Assembly (NCBI GenBank): GCA_035341015.1 | Contig: DAOQUL010000012.1 | Coordinates: forward strand, 11,724-75,723 | DNA from: JAKQIM01 sp029557965 | Lineage (GTDB): Bacteria > Chloroflexota > Anaerolineae > Anaerolineales > UBA4823 | Direction: 5' to 3' | Length of the DNA stretch: 64,000 nt | Shown: positions 43,826 to 50,296 of the stretch, one piece after another | Layout of the letters: every line of letters begins with the position of its first letter | Position numbering within the stretch: the first letter of the stretch is position 1 | Made by a program: the position numbers and the translations under genes | Notes under the pieces: generated by a model | Told to the model about the DNA's origin: nothing | Databases searched by the model: none | Seen by the model: only the letters and a program-made list of their open reading frames with translations

Positions 43826-44359
43826 TCACCACTTATTCCAATGGGTGATCTCAGCCAATTCTCGCCGCCCGCCTTTCTTGGGCGGGGCAGCTAACCTGGC
43901 TTCATCTGCGGGGTAGCCAAAGGAGAGGGCAATGCGCAAGTATAGATCGGCGGGGAAGCCAAGCACCTGGCGGGCCAGGTCTGGCTGGTAGATGCTGGCA
44001 GGGCAAGAGCCCACGCCCAACTCCCAGGCGGCTAACTGCATGTAGGCAGCAGCCTGGCCAAGGTCAAATAACCGTTGGAACTTTTCGGCCGGGTCTTCGG
44101 AAAGCAGGGCTACGCCCAGGGCCGCGCCGGCAAGATGCCAAGCGTTGGCTTTGCCAACGCCGCCCATCTCGCCGCACTCGGAAAGCTGCTTCAAGATTTC
44201 TTTATCCGTAATCGCGATGAAGTGCCAGGGTTGGGTGTTCTTGGAAGATTGCGCCCGCCGTCCGGCGTTGAGAATGGCAATAATGACTTCTTCGGGGAGA
44301 GGCTGCTCAGTGAATTTGCGGACAGCCCTTTTCAAACGGATTGCATCCGAAACATTCAT
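43826..44359 (-). CDS. Nitroreductase-family flavoprotein
   Basis: 177 residues. Features are RRAVRKF (FMN contact), LNAGRRAQSSKNTQPWHFIAI, GQAAAYMQLAAWELGVGSC and SFGYPADE, the usual order in FMN-dependent nitroreductases. The natural substrate is unknown. ATG 44359 overlaps the stop of the HepT-like toxin gene by 4 nt. Two degraded copies of this gene lie at 45122-45400 and 45617-45664. Confidence 0.88.
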   Translation of the reverse strand: MNVSDAIRLKRAVRKFTEQPLPEEVIIAILNAGRRAQSSKNTQPWHFIAITDKEILKQLSECGEMGGVGKANAWHLAGAALGVALLSEDPAEKFQRLFDLGQAAAYMQLAAWELGVGSCPASIYQPDLARQVLGFPADLYLRIALSFGYPADEARLAAPPKKGGRRELAEITHWNKW

Positions 44360-44700
44360 GCCAATAGCTCACTCAGGATTTGCGAGATTTGGGCGCTCAG
44401 CTCCGGGATTTTGTTTTGGATGATATCCCAAGCAATGCTATCGCTGATGCTAAAGTATTGGTGAGCGGCGATATCTCGGAAGCCGCTGATTTTGCGCCAT
44501 TCCACAAAGGAGAAACGCTGGCGAATCTCATCCGGCACATTCTTGGCAGCCTCGCCGATGATTTCCAGATTGCGTAGCACGGCATCGTATGTGCGATCAT
44601 CTTGCTTGAACTGCTCAAAAGAAAGCCCGGCCGTAAAGCGCAGTACTTTGGCGCAGCTTTGTTGGATATCTTCCAGATATAGACGTGGATTACGCGACAT
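44356..44700 (-). CDS. hepT: HepT-like toxin (HEPN domain, DUF86)
   Basis: 114 residues. The HEPN RNase motif RX4HXY is present as Arg75, His80 and Tyr82 (RDIAAHQY). HepT toxins are paired with MntA-type antitoxins, encoded just upstream with an 11-nt overlap. ATG 44700 is chosen over a longer frame because it begins MSRNPRLYLEDI as in relatives. The stop overlaps the nitroreductase ATG. Confidence 0.88.
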   Translation of the reverse strand: MSRNPRLYLEDIQQSCAKVLRFTAGLSFEQFKQDDRTYDAVLRNLEIIGEAAKNVPDEIRQRFSFVEWRKISGFRDIAAHQYFSISDSIAWDIIQNKIPELSAQISQILSELLA

Positions 44701-44980
44701 AAATGGCCTCTTTCTCAACCTCGGCACGCACCAAAGGCTTAAGCCCATCTTGGGTCACCAGATCAACCTTGCAACCCAGCAGATCTTCCAGGTAAAATTT
44801 AGTTTCTATGTATTGGTCAAAGGTGGGAGACTGTACGAAAGTTACGAGGATATCTACATCACTGGAATGGGAGGCTTCATTCCGGGCTGTCGAACCAAAT
44901 ACTGCCAGTGATTTTACCCCCAGGTGATTGAGAGCGAGTGAGTTATCCCGAAGTATTTTGAGCACATTCCTTAGTTTCAT
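44690..44980 (-). CDS. mntA: MntA-like nucleotidyltransferase antitoxin
   Basis: 96 residues. The minimal nucleotidyltransferase motif GSX10DXD is intact (Gly29-Ser30, Asp41, Asp43). Known MntA antitoxins AMPylate the HepT tyrosine, and that tyrosine is present in the neighbour. AAGGAG before ATG 44980 decides the start; the open frame extends to 45013. Confidence 0.88.
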   Translation of the reverse strand: MKLRNVLKILRDNSLALNHLGVKSLAVFGSTARNEASHSSDVDILVTFVQSPTFDQYIETKFYLEDLLGCKVDLVTQDGLKPLVRAEVEKEAIYVA

Positions 44981-45026
44981 GCTTCTGCTCCTTCTGGCGT
45001 TGAAAAGGCTCAACTTCCATAACCTT

Positions 45027-45032
45027 ATTATA
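45027..45032 (-). promoter_or_regulatory. -10 box of the mntA-hepT-nitroreductase operon
   Basis: Minus-strand TATAAT ends about 46 nt before ATG 44980. No good -35 at 16-18 nt. The leader contains the Shine-Dalgarno site for mntA. Confidence 0.4.
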
Positions 45033-45121
45033 CTCGCGGCAGATGGTTATTTATTTGGCAACCAGATCCTCCCACTATCTTTACCGGTCTTGAGCTCTTT
45101 GAGCGATTGTTTTGAATTATG

Positions 45122-45400
45122 ATACATGTGTCGTCGCCTGGCCCAAATCGAACATGATCTGGAACTTCGCGGCGGGGTCTTCGGAAAGCAGGGCCACGCC
45201 CAGGGCATCTCGCCGCACTCGGAGAGCTGTTTGAGGATTTCTTTATCTGTGATGGCGATGAAGTGCCAGGGCTGGGTGTTCTTGGAAGATTGCGCCCGCC
45301 GACCGGCGTTGAGAATGGCAATAATGACTTCTTCAGGGAGATGGTCGGGAGTGAATTTGCGGACAGCCCTTTTCAAACGGATTGCATCAGATACGTTCAT
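45122..45400 (-). pseudogene. Degenerate copy of the nitroreductase gene
   Basis: From ATG 45400 the first ~65 residues are almost identical to those of the nitroreductase at 43826-44359. Then about 44 nt are missing (after GEM), which shifts the frame; similarity continues in DNA to about 45122, where the rest of the gene is lost. The copy therefore cannot make the enzyme. It sits directly upstream of mntA-hepT. Confidence 0.85.
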
Positions 45401-45408
45401 AGGATTTT

Positions 45409-45487
45409 TTAACAGGGATCTACAGGATGAACGGGATAGTGCTTGATTTTGTTTTTATCCTATGTATCCTGTGCATCCCTGTTCATT
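45409..45487. repeat. Imperfect palindromic element built of ~9-nt ACAGGAT-like units
   Basis: Left arm 45411-45438 (units ACAGGGATC, TACAGGATG, AACGGGATA) pairs imperfectly with the right arm 45456-45487 (TATCCTATG, TATCCTGTG, CATCCCTGTT). Similar AACAGGGAT/TACAGGATG sequences occur as dispersed intergenic repeats in many unrelated prokaryotes; that is from memory. It lies between two nitroreductase remnants. No gene is seen in it. Confidence 0.6.
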
Positions 45488-45523
45488 AAACCCTTTTTGC
45501 ATAAGCCTATTATACCCGCCGTT

Positions 45524-45579
45524 GCGACCTGCACAACTTTTATGCCCCACCAATACAGACTCAAAAGAATGCAGGTCGC
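45524..45579. repeat. 10-bp perfect inverted repeat with 36-nt centre
   Basis: GCGACCTGCA (45524-45533) and TGCAGGTCGC (45570-45579) are exact reverse complements. No U-run follows and no ORF is convincing here. It could be the ends of a decayed small element or a structured RNA; undetermined. Confidence 0.5.
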
Positions 45580-45616
45580 TAGAAAAATCGGCGCCCGTTA
45601 TGATCCTTGTGACGTG

Positions 45617-45664
45617 GCCTGCCCGAGGGCAAATAACCGCTGGAATTTGGCGGCCGGGTCTTCT
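45617..45664 (-). pseudogene. Short remnant of a third nitroreductase copy
   Basis: This stretch matches the nitroreductase gene near 44052-44098 with few differences (shared AAATAACCG and GGCCGGGTCTTC). It ends just before the next gene's 3' end. Too short to encode anything. Confidence 0.65.
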
Positions 45665-45673
45665 AGTATTTCA

Positions 45674-46171
45674 TCACCGAAGCACAATTGACAGAAAAAC
45701 AGCATACTGTGTTATCACCGTCAGTGTGATCGGGATGCTCATGGCACGCAGTTGAGCTTCGTCCAGGTGGCCCGCGTTGTTGAGCCTATCATACATATAC
45801 ACGTTATGGATCAGCCAGTCACCGGCCTTGGAATACTGTGGCATTTCCAAGACACCCTGGAAGGTGCCGCTCAACACGCTGCTGCTGATCAAGTTATACA
45901 CGCTGGGGGTGAGGGTGGTCTGCCCCGATGGGCTAGTCAGGTAGAAACTGGCATGCTGCACACCGCTCAGGTTATCGGTCAGGACAGCGGTAAAGGTGAC
46001 GTACTGAGCGCTATTGCTCACATTCACCACCGTAGGTGCGAAGTTCATAGCCAACATGTTGGGCAGCTCGGCGTCGTTTGTGGCTTGCGCCGAAGCCTTG
46101 ATAAAAATTAAGGTCATCCCAGCGCCAGAAAAACAGAGAGACTCATGCCAAATAACCTTTTCATTCATCAC
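45674..46171 (-). pseudogene. Exported beta-sandwich protein with frameshift in the signal peptide
   Basis: The open frame (165 residues) has an Ig-like beta pattern (NSAQYVTFTAVLTDNLSG, ASFYLTSPSGQ, WLIHNVYMYDRLNN). Its start does not fit: GGAGG (46171-46175) is 6 nt before ATG 46164 in another frame, which reads MKRLFGMSLSVFLALG and then stops. One added base would join it to MTLIFIKASAQA and give a normal signal peptide. So the gene carries a one-base deletion, or the sequence has an error. The 3' end abuts the nitroreductase remnant and may also be altered. Family not recognised. Confidence 0.6.
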
Positions 46172-46219
46172 CTCCGATGGTGGACAAGGTTAACTCTCTT
46201 ATATTCTGCGTTATATTCC

Positions 46220-46225
46220 ATTATA
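46220..46225 (-). promoter_or_regulatory. -10 box of the frameshifted exported-protein gene
   Basis: Minus-strand TATAAT about 55 nt before ATG 46164, in the 118-nt gap downstream of the cyclase gene. No clear -35. Confidence 0.35.
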
Positions 46226-46289
46226 ACAAATAACCAGGTCTACTCACTAAGCGAGCCCCGACCGTCAGGCCCGCTAACTAAGCCAAGAA

Positions 46290-49200
46290 TTAATCAAACT
46301 TGGCTTCTGCCATAACCTGTGTGATCGCTGCTTCCAACTGCTGCTCTTGCCCACGCACCAGCCCAGCCTGCACTACATCTGGCGTTAACACAGCCTGCAG
46401 AGCAGACAGGGCTTGCCCGGCAATGAGCCGGCTTTCGTCTTCGAGCCCTGGATGGTGCAACACCAGCCCCAGGATGATGAGCGCCTGCTCCATCCTGTTC
46501 GTTTGGGCCAGGGCGCCAGCCAATCCAGACAGGATGTCTAAGATATCGGGAATGTCGTTGATAGCTACGGCTGTTTGCAGCCCTTTGTGGTAGTACCCTT
46601 CTGCGGCGGCATAATCCTTGCAGGCCAGGGCGGTGTGCCCCAGGTTACCCAGCGTCATGGCTGCCAGCAGCTCATCGCCGATCTCGTGATCGATCTTGAG
46701 CGCAGCTTCGTAATACTGCCGGGCAGCGGTGTAGTCCTCCTGTCGCCGGGCCGTCTCGCCCAGGTTGACCAGCGCCGCCGACTCACCTGGTCGATCGCCC
46801 ACCTCATGGAACAGGGCCAGGCTTTCCTGATAGAAGGCCGTGGTCTTTTCATACTCACCCAGGTTGAGGGCAGCAGTCCCCAACCCATTGAACGCATCGG
46901 CCAGCCCGCGGCGATCTCTTAGTGCCTGGTAGAGCGCTTGGGCCTCGGCGAGCAGAGCGCTGGCGGCGGCATAGGCTCCTTGCCGGATTTCTAGCCAGCC
47001 CAGGTTATGCAAGGCATTGGCGATTTCATTCTTTTCGCCCAACTGGCGGGCAATCTGCAGGCTCTCGGTCAAATAGGCTCTGGCCTGGTCCCATCTCCCC
47101 TGCTTGCGGGCAATTCCTGCCAGGTGAATCAATGCATCTGCGTGGTGCCCATCCTGGCCATGCTTTTTTCCGAGCGCTAATCCTTCTTGCAACAGCGTTT
47201 GCGCCTGTTCATATTCGCCCAGGTACCACAGCGCTTCGCCAGACTGCACCAGTAGAGGAACCCGCTCAGCACCCTCGGCAGGCAGCAGGGCCAACGCCCG
47301 CCTGAAATAGTCTGCTGCCTCGCGGTAGGCATAGGTTCTCAATGCGCTGGCGCCGGCGCGGGCCAGGTACTGCGCTGCTTGTTCAAACTGGGCAGAACGC
47401 TCCAGGTGCTCGGCAATCAGGCCTGCAAATTCGGTCTCGCGGGCGGCTGAATGACGCAGCAGCCAGTCGGCTGCCCGTGCATGATAGACGCGCCGGTCGC
47501 GCTTGAGCACACTCTCATAGGTGGCGTCGCGCAGCAGGGCATGCTTGAAAATATATTCGTCGGTGGCAGCAAAGGTAGATGTTGCTGACTGAAAAACCAT
47601 CTCGCGCCCGTTCAGCGCAGCCAGGGCCGGGGCGGCGTCTGAAAGCCCGGGGTCTTTGGCAACAAAGTTCACTGCCTCTACCCAAAACGTACGCCCAAAT
47701 ACAGATGCGCGCTGCAATGTGACCTTTTCTTTGTGGGGCAGCATATCAAAGCGGGCCTGAAGCACGGCGGTCAGCGTGGGCGGCACGCGCACCGAAGCCA
47801 GCCGCACAGAGTTGACCTGCCAGCGGCCTGGCCCTTTCACAACAATGCCATCTTCGATGAGCATTTTGAGCAGTTCTTCTACATAAAAAGGGTTGCCTGC
47901 GGCATTGCTGACCACCAGGTGGCGCAGCGTGTCTGGCACAGCCTCCACCTTCTGCAAGATATCATCCACCAATGCCTGGCTTTCGGATTGCGAAAGAGGC
48001 AACAGATCGATGCGCGTGTGAAAAGCCTGCCCGCTGGGCCAATCAGGGCGGCGCTCAAACAAGGTCGGCCGGGTGTTGCAGATGATCAGCAGGCGGTGCT
48101 GGGTTAACATCCGCAGCATCTGTTCCAAAACATCCAGCGAGCTGTTATCGGCCCAGTGGATATCTTCTAGCAGCAGCACGATGGGGAGGCGCGCCGCCAG
48201 CGCTTTGAAATAGTCAACCAGGTACAGGATAGCGCGGTCATGGATCTGCTGTGCATCTTCCTGAATACCTTTCAGGTAAGGGCTATCGCACAGGTCAAAA
48301 CCGAGCAAGCGGCCGATTGTGTGGGCGCGCAATGGGGTATCATCTTCTGTCCAAGGGGCCAGGAAGGGTAAGGTGGCTTTGCCGTTGGCTGACATAGATG
48401 GCTGCAGGACAGACCCTACGCCGTTTTCCATTTTTTCTCGCACTGCTTCTGGCGGGTCGCTATCGTGGATCTGGAAGCAGAAGGCAAAAGCATCTCGCAG
48501 CAGGGCATATGGGGCAGCCTGCATTTCTTGGCTGGCGCGTCCTTTGATAACCAGGCTGTGCTCTGGGCGAGTTTCGTTCCAGGCGTTAAACTCGCGCATC
48601 AGCCGGCTTTTACCCATGCCGGCTTCGGCCACCACCGTTGCCATTTGCAGTTTGCTTTCTGCGGCGCTGATGCAATAAGCGTTTTGCAGGCGTTTTAGCT
48701 CTGCATTCCGCCCCACCATGCGTGTCTCGATACCTTCTATCCCGCGCGTGGTTACCCAAAAGGTGCGCGCCCTGGTGCTCTGCACCACGTAGGTTTGCAC
48801 CGGTTCAGCCTGGCCTTTGACATTCAGGGGCGGCTGGATTTGAACATCGAACATTCCGCCCACATGACGATAGGTTTCGTGTGTGATCAAAATGCCATCC
48901 GGCGGTGCCGCATGCTCCATCCGTGATGCCAGGTTCACTGTGTTACCCATGGCTGTAAACTCGCGTGTTGAGCCAACCTCGCCCAACAGCACCGGGCCAG
49001 TATTCAGGCCGATGCGCAGCACCAAAGGGGCATTGAATTCCTGCCGGAACGTGTATAAGGCGGATTGCATGGCGATGGCGGCCTTGATGGCGCGTTCGGG
49101 ATCATCTTCGCGGGCAATGGGCACACCCCACAGGGCCATTACGGTATCGCCGATGTGTTTGTCGACTGTGCCACCATGGGTGGTGATGACCGCATCGATT

Positions 49201-49448
49201 TGCTGCCAGAGGGCGTTTGAATTGTGCGCTTCTGTGGCGGCCAACTTCTCCCAAAGTGCGGTCAGGCCGGCAAACTCGGCGAAAAGTACGGTGACTTGTT
49301 TGCGCTGGCTTTGGGCCGGTTGTGCCTGGAGCAGCGCCAGCTTTTGCCGCATCGGTTCAAGCGCTGCATCCACAACCGCATCGCCCAATAAAGAGCGCTG
49401 AGATTCGAGCGCAGCAATCGCATCAATGAGAGCTTGAATTTCGGTCAT
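46290..49448 (-). CDS. Class III nucleotide cyclase fused to AAA-type ATPase and TPR array
   Basis: 1052 residues. Residues ~50-220 are a class III cyclase: second metal Asp101 (HIGDTVMALWG), Lys97, and transition-state residues Asn172 and Arg176 (GNTVNLASR) are kept. The first metal Asp is replaced by Glu58 (LFAEFAG), which may weaken or abolish activity. A P-loop EAGMGKS (275-281) and Walker B-like VLLLEDIHWAD belong to the AAA16-type ATPase; TPR repeats fill the C-terminal ~450 residues. No membrane segment. Its ATG overlaps the stop of the VapC remnant by 4 nt, and no promoter is visible in front. Confidence 0.87.
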   Translation of the reverse strand: MTEIQALIDAIAALESQRSLLGDAVVDAALEPMRQKLALLQAQPAQSQRKQVTVLFAEFAGLTALWEKLAATEAHNSNALWQQIDAVITTHGGTVDKHIGDTVMALWGVPIAREDDPERAIKAAIAMQSALYTFRQEFNAPLVLRIGLNTGPVLLGEVGSTREFTAMGNTVNLASRMEHAAPPDGILITHETYRHVGGMFDVQIQPPLNVKGQAEPVQTYVVQSTRARTFWVTTRGIEGIETRMVGRNAELKRLQNAYCISAAESKLQMATVVAEAGMGKSRLMREFNAWNETRPEHSLVIKGRASQEMQAAPYALLRDAFAFCFQIHDSDPPEAVREKMENGVGSVLQPSMSANGKATLPFLAPWTEDDTPLRAHTIGRLLGFDLCDSPYLKGIQEDAQQIHDRAILYLVDYFKALAARLPIVLLLEDIHWADNSSLDVLEQMLRMLTQHRLLIICNTRPTLFERRPDWPSGQAFHTRIDLLPLSQSESQALVDDILQKVEAVPDTLRHLVVSNAAGNPFYVEELLKMLIEDGIVVKGPGRWQVNSVRLASVRVPPTLTAVLQARFDMLPHKEKVTLQRASVFGRTFWVEAVNFVAKDPGLSDAAPALAALNGREMVFQSATSTFAATDEYIFKHALLRDATYESVLKRDRRVYHARAADWLLRHSAARETEFAGLIAEHLERSAQFEQAAQYLARAGASALRTYAYREAADYFRRALALLPAEGAERVPLLVQSGEALWYLGEYEQAQTLLQEGLALGKKHGQDGHHADALIHLAGIARKQGRWDQARAYLTESLQIARQLGEKNEIANALHNLGWLEIRQGAYAAASALLAEAQALYQALRDRRGLADAFNGLGTAALNLGEYEKTTAFYQESLALFHEVGDRPGESAALVNLGETARRQEDYTAARQYYEAALKIDHEIGDELLAAMTLGNLGHTALACKDYAAAEGYYHKGLQTAVAINDIPDILDILSGLAGALAQTNRMEQALIILGLVLHHPGLEDESRLIAGQALSALQAVLTPDVVQAGLVRGQEQQLEAAITQVMAEAKFD

Positions 49449-49685
49449 CGGGTGTTATGGATGATCTGGCGGCTGGTGGGGCAGGGGGGGGATGGCCTGA
49501 TGTTTTCTGGAATAACTTCAAACCCCTGCTCGCGAAAATGTGGGTCAAAAGTAAAAGCTGTATCCAGCCTAAGCAGGCGCATGATTTCGAAGCTGGTGCA
49601 ATCGACCAGTGAAAGATCTTACGGCTTCGATGCCGAAGCCATGCTGGAGCAGGGTGGTGGTTTCAAGGATGACATAATTACTCAT
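49445..49685 (-). pseudogene. Broken VapC-like PIN toxin gene
   Basis: ATG 49685 overlaps the antitoxin stop. The first ~22 codons (SNYVILETTTLLQHGFGIEA) match the middle of a PIN toxin, then the frame shifts. In another frame LVDCTSFEIMR and DTAFTFDPHFREQGFEVIPE match the toxin's C-terminus with its last two acidic residues. The N-terminal part with the first catalytic Asp and the section between are missing. The second frame runs to a stop overlapping the cyclase ATG. Not functional as a toxin. Confidence 0.78.
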
Positions 49686-49927
49686 TGGTTGATAGCCTCA
49701 GCCAAATAGTGATCGTGTTTTTCAGCCAGGTTTTTCGGCCCGCTCAATTTACCGGCCGCGGCGCGGGCCTTACGTCGTAAATCTTCCTGATCTTTGACAC
49801 CGCCTGCCCGCAGCATATCATCCAGGCTGATGCGGATCAATTCTGCAACCGACTTTCCCTCCTTGGCGGCTAACCGTTTGAGGGCGCGAGCTTGCTCAGG
49901 GGTGATTTGGATTTGTGTACGGATCAT
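49682..49927 (-). CDS. Ribbon-helix-helix antitoxin (VapB-like)
   Basis: 81 residues. The N-terminus RTQIQITPEQARALKRLA and KSVAELIRISLDDML is a typical ribbon-helix-helix DNA-binding domain, and the C-terminal tail (EKHDHYLAEA) is the part that would wrap the PIN toxin. AGGAG precedes ATG 49927. Its toxin partner is broken, so it is an orphan antitoxin; it may still repress its own promoter. Confidence 0.85.
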   Translation of the reverse strand: MIRTQIQITPEQARALKRLAAKEGKSVAELIRISLDDMLRAGGVKDQEDLRRKARAAAGKLSGPKNLAEKHDHYLAEAINQ

Positions 49928-49955
49928 GGTCGGTCTCCTAGAGCGGCGACATTAC

Positions 49956-49975
49956 ATCATTCTAGGCATAATGAT
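49956..49975. promoter_or_regulatory. Inverted-repeat operator of the antitoxin gene
   Basis: Perfect repeat ATCATT-N8-AATGAT about 30 nt before the antitoxin start, overlapping a TAGAAT on the minus strand. It is a natural site for autoregulation by the ribbon-helix-helix protein. Confidence 0.5.
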
Positions 49976-50065
49976 AACGCCGGTGGAATGACTTGGCAAG
50001 TTGACAAGCAACGAAGAGAGGTGCGAGTTTTTTGATAAGAAAAGATAATATGAACGGTAAAGGGG

Positions 50066-50094
50066 TTGACGGGATCGGTTTTTAAGAATAATAT
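50066..50094 (+). promoter_or_regulatory. Strong sigma-70-type promoter of the Opp-type operon
   Basis: TTGACG (50066-50071), a 17-nt spacer and TAATAT (50089-50094). It gives a ~195-nt leader. A second possible -10, TATACT, is at 50143-50148 without a matching -35, and a small CCCC/GGGG hairpin lies near 50121-50132. The rest of the 370-nt gap 49928-50296 shows no gene. Confidence 0.65.
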
Positions 50095-50296
50095 TATGCG
50101 GATTTGCAACATTTGTCATGCCCCAAAAGGGGAAATTTGGTTTATACTAGAGGTTCATAAGGTTCGGCGATTCTGAGTATACGCATACGCCGTAAGCTTG
50201 CTGGACCAAATAAAACATGGAGGTGCTATCGACATACTTAAATTCGCGTGTGAAACTGTATTGACCCAACCACAAATCATTTAGGAGATGAAGAAA

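Noticed and set aside
49434..49709. 91-residue open frame on the plus strand
   Set aside because: The region is better explained as the remnant of a VapC-like toxin on the minus strand, with recognisable PIN segments in two frames.
44690..49975. Insertion sequence or integron in the accessory segment
   Set aside because: No transposase, integrase, attC-type site or terminal repeats with target duplication were found; only small palindromes and gene remnants.
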